Positions 12,727-23,364 of a DNA stretch of 64,000 nt are shown piece after piece (within the stretch, counting starts at the first letter, position 1; each line of letters begins with the position of its first letter). A model generated the notes under the pieces. The model saw only the letters and a list, made by a program, of their open reading frames with translations. It was not told the DNA's origin and did not search any database. Source of the DNA: Pezicula radicicola. Its lineage: Eukaryota > Ascomycota > Leotiomycetes > Helotiales > Dermateaceae. The position numbers were made by a program, and so were the translations under genes. The stretch is taken from assembly GCA_003008705.1 (NCBI GenBank), contig PDUO01000013.1, forward strand, positions 640,702 through 704,701. The letters run 5' to 3'.

Positions 12727-14699
12727 AACTAATAGTGGATTGATCTAGAGCGATGCCCCACCATAAATGCACTTAGGCTTTGTCCTAGCTAAATGTTTCA
12801 GGAACGACACAGAAATCTTATCATTTGGTCAGGTTTTACATGCATCGCTCGTGGTACATTGCTTAGCAGTTCCTAACTGGTAGTTTTTATTCTAATCAAC
12901 GTAGCTTATATTAATAATGCACTGGGTAACTGAGTTTATATTAAGACTGCGTTAGAAAAAAAGGGGGGGGCGCACAAGTGGTAGAACATTCACAGTTATA
13001 CTAGAAATTTTCAATGTACTATGTCTACAGGCCAACAAACGCCTCAAAAGACAACTAATGTGGTAATTTGTAGGCTCTACATAAAATAAAAGAGTAAGTT
13101 TTACGTTGCGTGATTAGAACGGACAGCTTTTCAGCTAAACAATAGAAGATGCTCAATCACTCAAGAAGCTGCATGCATTGGAAGTGGTCCTAATCACTAG
13201 CAACACAGGATTTTCCACCTAAGCATGCAAAGAATAAAAAATAAGAGACACTATTCCCCTAGCTATGTCCCAAAGTTTTTCAATCAGTGTTATCTATTTT
13301 TGCTACTAAATCAAATTCTTTGATTCAGGTTCTTGTATACACTCCACAAGACAAAGGTAGGGCGCAATGAAAACCAGCTAGATTATTAGATTTTCAGCTA
13401 TACTCTCTGTACTCTACAGAGTGCGACATATTGAGTTCATTAGAACCTCAAAAGCCATCTCTTGAAAAACCAGCTCACCTGCACTCTAAATAGTGACCTT
13501 ATAATACCCTGCAAAGGGTTACTGTACGACTTAAGGCTATAGAGGATTTCCGATTAATTTTTTCAGACATGGACAAGGCCGCTAGATATTAAGTAGTGCT
13601 CGCTTTCTAAAAGATTGAAAGATGCTAAGCCATTATTAACTGACTTAACAGGCGAGGATAAAAAGACAAAGAAATCTAAGCGATAGATCTAAGTGTTTGA
13701 ATTAGAAATTGACCTGAATAAAGTAGAGAAAGGTCTCCTTGTCTAAAAGTATCTTTAGAGAAAAGAAATATGGTGTTGTAAGGAATGCACTCCATTGTGT
13801 CAGAAAAGACGGTGTGAGGCCTTCAGCTCTCCGGACTTCCCCGCACTAGCGTTGATCCAAAGTCAACGACAACCAAGGAATCAAAATCAGACCACAATAA
13901 TGTAACCTTCTGCTTCCTCAGCTCTTCATAGACTTTGCCAAGACTATTTTCTCTTGTACCTGTCGTACCCGTTGTTGCCCGTGTTCTGGAAAGCTCTCTC
14001 TGTCGCTCTTTCGCCGCTCCTGCATCATGATCAGGCCATCTCTAAGTGGGGTGAGGCTTGCATTCTAAGTCTAGATACCAGATAGTGTCTTCATCCGAAG
14101 CGTATTTCGTATGTACTACTACTACTGCTCCAGAACTTGGCTAGAGTTGGGGTCAATGGGGTTTAGGGGTCGGTCATCGGCGGCTGTGGGAACAACATTG
14201 CAGGGTCTACATATGCAGGAAGCGCCGAGCATAATCTTGCTGCATCTTTGGCGTCCGGAACTACCGCACAGCATCGAGATTCATACCCGGAACACACGGT
14301 AGCTGCCATTTCATGTGCTTCATCACGCGATTTTGGCATATGCCCTTCAGGATGTTCAGAATGTTCATCGAGATCCAGCGGGAAATACCTGTCGTAATAG
14401 AAGGTGATTGGCAGAGAGATACCAGAACATGCCACTTCTGTCAAGACCTATCATCCCTGCCACGTAGCTTACCTTGCCCCTCCACACCACTCCAACACCC
14501 CTCCAAACACCCCTCCATCGAGGCCTCAGCAAGGCTGTACCTTTTTTTTTTAATGAGTTTATTGGAAAGGCTCATATATATAAACTTCTCAGCTCCCCAT
14601 TCCAATTGACCGTCATTCGCAAATCTACATTTCCTCAAGAATCTTCTCATACACGACTGCTTACAGGTCAAGTCTCTAATATATCTTATTGCCATAAAC
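12727..14699. other. Gene-poor tract upstream of the phosphoketolase
   Basis: No supported gene. The 12.9-13.8 kb part is AT-rich with many stops. A C-rich, CACCCCTCCA-repeating stretch at about 14470-14520 and a TATA-like element at 14575 belong to the phosphoketolase promoter. A 93-codon open frame on the minus strand (14163-14444) has no recognisable domain. Confidence 0.45.
14575..14584 (+). promoter_or_regulatory. TATA-like element of the phosphoketolase promoter
   Basis: TATATATAAA lies 116 bp before the ATG at 14700. It is preceded by a T-run (14542-14551) and a C-rich tract. Position and sequence fit a core promoter, but no transcript data exist here. Confidence 0.45.
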
Positions 14700-17352
14700 A
14701 TGGCACCTGCTGCCGACGACGTCAAGGTCGAGAGCATCTCTGCTTATGGAGTTGCTCGATCAACTGTGGAAGGGAAGCCTCTCAGCGAGGAAGACCTACG
14801 CAAACTGAATGGATATTTTCGTGCCAGTCTGTACTTGTGTCTAGGCATGTTATATCTCAAGGAAAATCCTCTTCTCAAGGAACCCCTCACGAAGGAACAT
14901 TTCAAGGCACGACTATTGGGGCATTGGGGCTCAGATGCCGGCCAGTCATTCACGTGGATTCATTTCAACCGAATGATCAAGAAGTACAACTTGGACGCTC
15001 TCTTTATTAGTGGGTAAGTCTCGAGATCTGCGAGCAAAATTCTCCTTCCGGGGTTCCGGGGTTCATTAATCAATATTTCTAAACTATGTTTGAGATACTT
15101 TGAACTATCTAGAACAAGTAAGCTAACCCCGCCTTTTTAACTTATAGGCCAGGTCACGGGGCTCCAGCTGTTCTCTCAAATGCATATCTCGAAGGCACAT
15201 ACTCAGAAGTATACCCAGACAAATCGGAGGATGAGGAAGGGTTGAGGAAGTTCTTTAAGCAGTTCTCCTTTCCAGGCGGAATTGGGAGTCACGCAACACC
15301 AGAAACTCCTGGCAGTATACATGAGGGAGGTGAACTTGGATACTCTATCTCCCATGCCTTCGGAACGGTTTTCGACCACCCCAATTTGATCTCTCTCACA
15401 ATGGTGGGCGATGGCGAAGCAGAAACTGGTCCTCTTGCAACGAGTTGGCACAGCACTAAATTCCTCAATCCCATCACAGATGGTGCCGTTCTTCCAGTAT
15501 TACATCTCAATGGCTACAAGATCAACAACCCAACAATCCTCGCCCGCATTAGTCACAAGGAACTCGAGGCACTTTTCGTTGGCTACGGATGGACTCCTTA
15601 CTTTGTCGAAGGTAGCGACTTAGAGAGCATGCATCAAGCAATGGCCGCAACGCTTGAGCACTGTGTTCAGGAAATTCGCAAGTTCCAAAAGCAAGCACGG
15701 GACTCAGGGAAAGCTTTCCGACCACGCTGGCCCATGGTTGTTCTGCGCAGTCCTAAGGGCTGGACTGGACCTCGAAAGGTAGATGGAAAACTGCTCGAAG
15801 GTTTCTGGCGAGCACATCAAATTCCTATTCCCGACGTAGCTACAAACCCGTCCCACCTATCTGTCCTGGAGAACTGGATGCGTGGATACAAGCCAGAAGA
15901 ACTCTTTGATGCCAAGGGACGTCTCATCGAAGAATTGAGAGAGTTGCCTCCTGTTGGAAACCAACGTATGAGCGCAAACCCTGTTGGAAATGGTGGTCTT
16001 CTCCGAAAGCCCCTCGATTTGCCAAATTTCAAGAAGTACGCACTTAAGGAGATCGATCCGGGTGTCTCAAACCTTCCAAGCATGTCCAACATGGCTACCT
16101 TCCTTCGCGATGTCATGGCGAACAACATGCACAACTTCCGCGTCTTTGGTCCCGATGAGACTGAATCAAATAAACTAGGAGAGATCTACAAGTCTGGAAA
16201 GAAAGTTTGGATGGGCGAGTACTTTGACGAGGATGAGGATGGAGGAAACTTGGCATTCAACGGACGAGTCATGGAGATGCTTAGCGAGCATACTTGTGAA
16301 GGTTGGCTAGAAGGTTACATCCTTTCTGGTAAGTGACGAATTTCTGTGTTCACAACTCTTGCTGCTGCTCTTTGAGAAAAATTTGGCACTAACTCTTTCA
16401 AGGTCGACATGGTATCATCAATTCCTACGAACCTTTCATTCACGTTATCGATTCCATGGTCAACCAGCACTGCAAATGGATTGAGAAGTGCAACGAGATT
16501 GAATGGCGTGTCAAGATCGCGTCTCTTAACATCCTTCTTACTGCTACTGTCTGGAGACAAGATCACAACGGGTTCACTCATCAAGACCCAGGTTTCTTGG
16601 ATGTTGTTGCCAACAAGAGCCCCGAGGTTGTCAGAATTTATCTCCCACCCGATGGAAACTGCCTACTCTCAGTAACAGACCACTGCTTACGAAGTTCCAA
16701 CTACGTAAATGTTATCGTCGCAGACAAGCAAGACCACCTTCAATTCCTCAACATGGATGAAGCAGTCGAGCATTGTACAAAAGGTCTCGGGATCTGGGAC
16801 TGGGCTTGCAATGATCAAAATGCCGACCCCGATGTTGTCATGGCAGCCTGCGGAGATGTGCCAACCCACGAAGCTCTCGCCGCTACCGCGCTCCTTCGCG
16901 AATACATGCCCGACCTCAAGATCCGTTTCGTCAACGTCGTCGATCTCTTCAAGCTCATCTCAAATGAAGACCATCCCCACGGCCTGACCGACCGAGAATA
17001 CAAAGCAATCTTCACCGAAGATCGGCCCATAATTTTCAATTTCCATTCCTACCCATGGCTCATCCACCGCTTGACTTACAAGCGACCCGGTCAAACCAAC
17101 ATTCACGTACGCGGCTACAAGGAGAAGGGTAACATTGATACTCCCTTCGAACTTGCCATCCGTAACCAGACCGATCGTTATAGTCTTGCCATCGATGCCA
17201 TTGATCGGATACCCAACTTGCATAACAAGGCTGGTGGTATCAGGGAGAAGTTCCTGAACTTCCAGATTGCGGCAAAGACTGAGGCGTATGAGAATGGCAT
17301 TGATCCAGCCTATATCAGGGATTGGAGATGGCCTTATTCCAAGAATAATTAG
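14700..17352 (+). CDS. Xylulose-5-phosphate/fructose-6-phosphate phosphoketolase
   Basis: Thiamine-diphosphate enzyme that splits xylulose 5-phosphate (or fructose 6-phosphate) with phosphate. It yields acetyl phosphate plus glyceraldehyde 3-phosphate (or erythrose 4-phosphate) in the cytosol. Three exons (14700-15013, 15148-16328, 16403-17352) give 814 aa, the normal XFP length. Visible hallmarks are [12 protein letters not shown] and, across the first splice, GPGHGAP. They are followed by [23 protein letters not shown], the TPP-binding [10 protein letters not shown] (about 189-198) and [12 protein letters not shown]. The C-terminal XFP domain carries [14 protein letters not shown] and [16 protein letters not shown]. 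Both introns have canonical ends and CTAAC-like branch sites. Fungal XFP is usually thought to feed acetate kinase or phosphotransacetylase, but neither gene is in this window. Confidence 0.96.
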
Positions 17353-19169
17353 CCTTCCTCTTTGTTTTCTTTTATAGCTCCAGGTGAGCGGATATATAGT
17401 GATTTAACATGTAATTTAAGGTACTTTTTAGAGGTTACAATCACTTCTATCTATTTGTGATATCCATATCTTCTTATGATTTCTCTACCATTAATAGTTC
17501 TAGGAGTGTACTGGCATTGAAAAGCTAGTAACAGCACAACCAAAATTATATATGGTATATAATATTCAGGGCAGAAATTCCGAACTCTTCCAATCTCAGA
17601 CATGTTAGTTCCGTAATGATAGAAATATTTCTCGCTGCAAAGCAAGGATTGGGAGTCTCTGGATCGACTTGATACGTTATAGCAAGGATTACAAAAGAAG
17701 TGTTACATGCAACTACGTAGCTAAACGGTAAGTACTGTCAAGAATAATATGAATAATATAGACAGATGAACCTTACCTGTTCTAAGAGACTGTTAGATAG
17801 AACCAGCGTTTTTGAGCCGTAACGACGAATTAATGAATAGTGTGATTTCATGAATATCTCAAAGAGTTCTGACAGAACTGGTGAACGTTCGTTAGTAGCG
17901 TGATTTAGAAAGACAATCTTACATAAAAACTTACACCCAAAGACTTCTATATCTCTAGATCCTCACATAAAACAACCATATTGCTACGACGATCACTACA
18001 ATCCACATCAAACCACAATATCCCTAGAACATACAACCTCCATAAACTACACCTCGGTTAAATCTGAATACGGATATAGTATACCCAACACAATGGTAAC
18101 TCGGTATTCGGGATGCAAGGTACAGTACCCATCGTATTTCTGTAATAAAATACAGTATCTACATACGCTAGTGATAAAATCGTTCGATTTTAGATCTGAT
18201 CGAGATGCCGGTAACTGTATAAAGATAGATGCATTATACCTAATTCCCGGTTCAATGGGTGAACCGAGATATGGGGATTTGAGAGATGTATGTTTGATGT
18301 ATAGTACCTTACATTAGGTTGTTCTTAATTGGTAAGGGGTTTTGTTTGGGTTGTATGATGTCACTTGTCTTACTTGAGTCGTGGTTATAGGTGATGTATA
18401 AGGTATAATTTTTTTCATGTAGTCTAAACCAAAAGGCTTGGATCACTGAAACTCATTGATCAAACTACTCATATTTAATACACAAAATTTGATTGGATAG
18501 CCAAATACTTCCACTCACTATCACTTATACTACTACCTTCCACATAAATCCCATTCAAATTTCCCACCTATACACGCCTTCCTTCCTCTGAATACCTATA
18601 ACGAGTCATGTCAAACCTTGATAATCCCCACCTCACTCTCTGTAGACATTTGAAATTCCTACAGTTTATATCAACCATCTCCCATCTCCCTCAATCCTCT
18701 CAAACAAATCCTTCATCATCAAATTATCCTCTCTTTTCAGTGATGCACAATTCTTCCTCTATATATTCCAGCCTAAACTTTATACCCTTCCTTAACTCTT
18801 ACCTACTTCAACCACGTATACAATACTTAAATATTTCAAAAAGTCCAGAAGAAATTGAACAATCTAAACTAAATGACACGTTTGAACCGAAAAGACTGGT
18901 GGGTTCTTTAGTCCCAATGTTTTATTTAACCATCTTGAATGTTGTAGATGCAAAGAATGTCATTGGCTTAGAGAGCGCTTGTAAAGTCTTGGCAAAACTA
19001 AGAGTTGTGAGACAACGAGTTATTCACTTGGGTTAAGATACTTATTTGAGCAATCCACGTTAACTGACTTACTTGAGCAGCTCACTTAATTTGGATGCAT
19101 AACTTATTTGAGTAACTCACTTGATTTTGGCAACTCACTTAATTAGGGTGAATGGCTTAATTTTGGTAT
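17353..19169. other. Convergent intergenic region, phosphoketolase and RRN11 3' ends
   Basis: AT-rich, low-complexity sequence. A 142-codon open frame (18608-19036) is Ser/Leu/Asn-rich without any domain, and I do not support it as a gene. The right end carries the repeat block at 19020-19175. Confidence 0.45.
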
Positions 19170-19175
19170 TCACTC
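19020..19175. repeat. Degenerate ACTTACTTGAG/ACTCACTT repeat array
   Basis: At least six imperfect copies of TTGAGTAACTCACTTGATTTGG-like units are visible, including GACTTACTTGAGCAGCTCACTT. The array directly abuts the RRN11 stop codon. A matching array lies upstream of the same gene. Confidence 0.6.
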
Positions 19176-20792
19176 ACTATCACTATCACTAACTCGCGCA
19201 TAGTGCGGCTGTATTTCCTGCTCATAGCCATATACTACCTCGGACTGAAAGGAGTCATCTTCAACCTCGATAACATCCACCTCATCCTCAGCCTCATCTT
19301 CCTCAACCTCAGGCTCGGGAGACAAATCCCTAAGATTTACGCCATCAACCCTGCCACCGTTCCTCTCAATTCTCTCAAACAGACCTTTCGCCCTCGCTCT
19401 TTCCTCATTCTGGACCTGCTTCCCACGTATATGCTCCATCTTCCTTTGTTCAAGTAGAAACTTCCGATCTCTAATTTTCCAGCTGTCTGTAGAAACTCGT
19501 CGGGATCGTTTAATATATTTCTCTTCTTCAGGATCTGGTGGTGCTGGGATACTTAGGTCGCCGATATAGAGGGCTAGCATTCCGCGTAGCCGAAGTAGCA
19601 CGTGGCTGTCAGAGTATGGGAGACTTGAGAGTAAGTTTTCGTCCATTCTTGTTGCAAGCTTTTGGCTGGCTTCCAAAGTCTTTTGGCGGACTTGGTCTCT
19701 TTCTAGCCACCGGGTTTCTCTTCTTCTGAATCGCCGCCATGTATATCGTGAATCCCCATCTTCATTATCATTATCATCATCACTAGCCTCGCTCTGCCGA
19801 CCATAATCATCCTCGTCCTTCTCTTCCTCAACATCGATCTTCCATAGTTCTTCCTTCCGCCGATATTGTATATCATAAATCTCGCAACCCAGCAAAGCGG
19901 GCCAGAAGTCCAGCGCAGTGACAGAGTCATGGTACTGCCTCATATAAGGATGCTGCAAGATCAGCCTCTCGTAATAATCCTTCACCTTCTCCAATCCAGC
20001 GGCAGAACCCCACCTCTTCTCCGGAACCTTCCTGCTACTCTGTTTTTCATCATCATCTCGTCCATCCTCATCCTCACTCCCGGAATCCGAATCAACTTCA
20101 CCTTCTCTGCCTTTCCCCTTTCCTCTTGGATCCTTATCCTGACTCCGCATGAGCAACTCAGCTCCAATTCCCCAATATCCACTCTCCCTCAAATCCATTT
20201 CATGCCCTCCCACCTCCGTCCGGATCAGCAGACCAAAGGCCCGTAACGCTCGTGGTATATCTCCATCGTGCAAACACTTATGTAAGACCGTCGTCAAAAC
20301 ACCGAAATGGTGTATTTTCAACTTAGAACCCTTCTCCCTCTGTTTCTTTTCCGGCACGATCGGTTCTTTGGCCGCAACCTCCTCCTCCTCCTCATCTGCA
20401 AAATTAACTTTAAATCCTGATCCCTCTCTACTACTTTTCCTCTTAGGCTTTCGACCAGAGACTTCGTAATCGGGTGGTAATGGCCGGTGTGGGAAATTAG
20501 GTATGCTTTTCGAGGGTATTTCCTTGTCAAGGTCGAGGCCTGCAAGTTGATACTGTACGATTTCGGAGGGTGTGAGACTCAGAGGATTGGTAAGGGCTGG
20601 TGGTAGTGAAGGCGAAGCGTGGTCTGCTTCGGGGAGGTCTTTTTCGTCATTGTCATCGTCGGAGGATGGAAGGGACGGTGTTGGAGATGAGGTACGTTTG
20701 CGCTTTCTTTTTCTGGAAGGTTGGGGCATATATTGGCTTCGCGGAGGAGGAACAAGTTTGCCTTGGCGTACAGGGAGCGCGAATAAAGGCAT
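19170..20792 (-). CDS. RRN11: RRN11-like subunit of RNA polymerase I core factor
   Basis: A single exon encodes 540 aa. The protein begins with a basic, Ser/Pro-rich region (KRKRKRTSS, a likely nuclear signal). The conserved core follows from about residue 175, including FGVLTTVLHKCLHDGDIPRALRAFGLLIR and GYWGIGAELLMRS, the TPR-like repeats seen in fungal Rrn11. It continues through GLEKVKDYYERLILQHPYM and FWPALLGCEIYDIQ. Several strongly acidic runs interrupt the core and end the protein. Rrn11, with Rrn6 and Rrn7, forms the core factor that recruits RNA polymerase I to the rDNA promoter. Assignment is by recalled family pattern. Acidic low complexity makes exact boundaries between domains uncertain. 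Confidence 0.8.
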   Translation of the reverse strand: MPLFALPVRQGKLVPPPRSQYMPQPSRKRKRKRTSSPTPSLPSSDDDNDEKDLPEADHASPSLPPALTNPLSLTPSEIVQYQLAGLDLDKEIPSKSIPNFPHRPLPPDYEVSGRKPKRKSSREGSGFKVNFADEEEEEVAAKEPIVPEKKQREKGSKLKIHHFGVLTTVLHKCLHDGDIPRALRAFGLLIRTEVGGHEMDLRESGYWGIGAELLMRSQDKDPRGKGKGREGEVDSDSGSEDEDGRDDDEKQSSRKVPEKRWGSAAGLEKVKDYYERLILQHPYMRQYHDSVTALDFWPALLGCEIYDIQYRRKEELWKIDVEEEKDEDDYGRQSEASDDDNDNEDGDSRYTWRRFRRRETRWLERDQVRQKTLEASQKLATRMDENLLSSLPYSDSHVLLRLRGMLALYIGDLSIPAPPDPEEEKYIKRSRRVSTDSWKIRDRKFLLEQRKMEHIRGKQVQNEERARAKGLFERIERNGGRVDGVNLRDLSPEPEVEEDEAEDEVDVIEVEDDSFQSEVVYGYEQEIQPHYARVSDSDSE

Positions 20793-21399
20793 GTTTGCTG
20801 TTGAGGTTGCTCTAATATGGTGGTGTGGTGGTGGACAAAAATATTTGATAATATTGCGACGAGGCTACGGAGGTACGCTATCAACAAAAAGTCAGAAGCG
20901 GGTTGTGAGGTCAAACTAGGATAACAATTGGTCGGATACTTCCAAGTGCCGCTTAGATTAGTCTCCTCTCTATGGTTCCCACTAGAAGCAACCCTGTAAA
21001 CGCGAGGCTATCAGAGCGATTATGCGAGGCTACTAAGCAAGGCTGAAGGCCCTCGAATTGCTCCTCGAATGAAGTAGGTTACTTAGGTCTAATAAGTTAT
21101 TTGGATAAAATAAGTTGCTTAAATTAAATAACTTAGTTACTTAGAATAAGTATTTTAGAACAAGTAAGTTACTTGGAACACGTTAGTTATTCAGACAAGT
21201 CAGTTCCTCAATTCCTCGAATGAGTGAGTGGCTCTGGATTGTCTTCTATGCACATCAAACGAAGGTATTAACTAGCGCCATAATTCATAACTCAGCAATT
21301 TAACACAATCATCCATACCTCCATAACTACCTAGCTATCCTAATACATCCCCAGATCGCCCACCTCTCTCCCAATTTCTCAATAAAATCCCATCACACC
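20793..21399. promoter_or_regulatory. RRN11 upstream region with repeat array
   Basis: About 600 bp between the RRN11 start and the P450 stop. No gene. A repeat array occupies 21070-21215. Confidence 0.4.
21070..21215. repeat. Degenerate AAGTTACTTGG repeat array
   Basis: About seven imperfect copies of TAAGTTACTTGGA (TAGGTTACTTAGG, TAAGTTATTTGGA, TAAGTTGCTTAAA, TAGTTACTTAGAA and others), spaced about 20 bp. They are in the same orientation as the array beyond the 3' end of RRN11. Confidence 0.65.
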
Positions 21400-23364
21400 C
21401 TATCTAACAACCTGATGAAATCTCACCCTCAACTCCGGTTTCTTCCACAAAAGTCTCAACTCAGTATCCCTCTCCCAATCAACCTCAGGATTCATCAATT
21501 CCAAATCAAATTCCCACACTAACCTCGACAAGATAATCCTCATTTCCATATACGCCAAGTTAATACCCAAGCAAGCTCTAGGTCCAATGATAAAGGGTTT
21601 ACTGGCATCCTTGACATCATTCTTGTAGGTTGGATCGTAGAGTTTGTGGTCTTGAGGTAACCAACGCTCTGGATGGAATTCGCGTGGGTTATGGAAGTAG
21701 AGTGGATTGTGTGTAGTTGTCCAACCGGATGTTGAGACGCTGTAACCTTTTGGTACGAAGTGGCCGTCGACGGCAGCACCAGGACTGACGCGCTGGAGAT
21801 CAGAAATTAGAGTCAGTTTATTTATTCTGCAGATTTCAGGAGTAAATAAAGGACTCCTATATTTGACTTACGTGGAAGCCAGCTGGTGCGGGTGGGAAGA
21901 TACGGAGACCTTCTTCGATTACAGCGAAGAGATATGGAAGACTCTGAGTGCTATCACTGTTGATCAAAGATGCGTCCGAGAAGGTAGTGCGGATTTCTTG
22001 AGTGAGATGGTGCAGGGTAGATGGATTTTTGAGGAGGTAGTAAGTTGTTCCTATTCAGTGTTAGAGAACAAAACTGAATATTGTTTCACCAAGGACCCTA
22101 CCAATTAAGAATGTTGCAGTGGTCTCAGATCCCGCGTTGATCAGAGTACTGGCTTGGGCTCTAAGAAAGTCCGGAGTTATATCAACTGCTTTATCTGAAA
22201 GCAGATGTGAAAAGAAGTCGTCTCGGTCATTGTCTCTTTGTAGACGAGCTTTTACTTTCTCCATGGTAAGTCGGAGATGTTCTTTTCGGACATCCAACAT
22301 GTTTTGGGGGATAAGCAGCTGTGGGGTAAATTTCATGTATGGGAGACGGCGGAGAACGTCTGGCCAAGCTGCACCGTAAATGCCGTCGAGAACAATTCGG
22401 ACCCATGGATGAGTTCTTGCATTTTCTACGGCACCGAATGACTCCCCGAAAGCAAGGTCTCCGATGATATCAAAAGTGAGCCAGTTGTACCACTACTGTG
22501 AAATTAGCAAGTGGAACCACATAAGCAATCAGCCATTACTTACCTCATTAACACGGACCCCTTCTTCAACATTCCCCAGCCTCTTGAGCTGATCAGTGAA
22601 CACATTGACGTAGTGGATAACAACATCAGTCTGCAGCCTAAGTGCTTTCGCACTGAAAGCATGTGAAAGACTCTTTCGAGTCTCCCGATGCCTGGCAGGA
22701 TCTCGTTCAGCAAGGACACTGTGGTTGCTAGCCGGCCCGAGATTATAGAATTCACCCTTGAGGAAAGTTTGTTTGCCTCTTACAGCATGTCCATGCACGT
22801 CGACATAGCTTTGAGGTGTTGCAAAGTCACTGGGGCCAAATAAGATAAGTGGATGTTGAAAAGGGAGTAGTGGACTTACAGATCATCAGGGGCATATCTG
22901 ACAACAGGTCCATACTTTTGATGCAATTCTTCGAGGTCATAGACCCATCGTCCACCCAACCTGTCTTGGTAAGTCGGCCTGTAGAGACTAGAGTTCATTA
23001 TTTCTTACCAGTGTGTTGCGTACCACTGCAGGATGTAGGGTCAACGTAAATCACATTAACTACACAATGCAGCTGTACCGAGCGCTGAAAAAACATTGAA
23101 AGTTCCTATATCTCCAAGGAGTAGGGGGAGACCGGGAAGGACCTACCCAATTCGAGATGGCTGCACGCTTCGGTCCTGGAAACTTGGCTAGCGGATGAAA
23201 ATATATATTATATATGCACTTTAAAGCGGCATAAAGGAAACTCTGCTCCAGTTAGCAATTAACACAAAGAACTCAAGACCGAAACGTCGAATACTCACGA
23301 AAGCGGCAAGGAATGCTAACAGTTGGATCGTATTTTGAACTGAGAGGCCAAAGTGAAGAGACAT
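21400..23364 (-). CDS. Cytochrome P450 monooxygenase (CYP65/isotrichodermin hydroxylase-like)
   Basis: Microsomal haem-thiolate monooxygenase of unknown substrate, 494 aa. Eight exons fit without a frame break: 23364-23299, 23218-23147, 23025-23009, 22960-22880, 22829-22544, 22492-22102, 22050-21872 and 21792-21400. The N-terminus is a membrane anchor (LLAFLAAF, then [16 protein letters not shown]). Other marks are the I-helix [10 protein letters not shown], the K-helix ExxR (EEGLR), the PERW motif and the haem loop [10 protein letters not shown] with the Cys ligand. Exon 3 is only 17 nt, yet it is supported because the joins restore [17 protein letters not shown] in frame. No other biosynthetic gene lies beside it, so it looks like an orphan P450. 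The similarity to trichothecene-type hydroxylases is from memory and says little about its substrate. Confidence 0.9.

Noticed and set aside
14163..14444. 93-codon minus-strand open frame upstream of the phosphoketolase
   Set aside because: No recognisable motif, and it lies in the presumed promoter. Kept only as a remark.
18608..19036. 142-codon plus-strand open frame
   Set aside because: Low-complexity Ser/Asn/Leu composition, no domain or splice context, in an AT-rich intergenic stretch.
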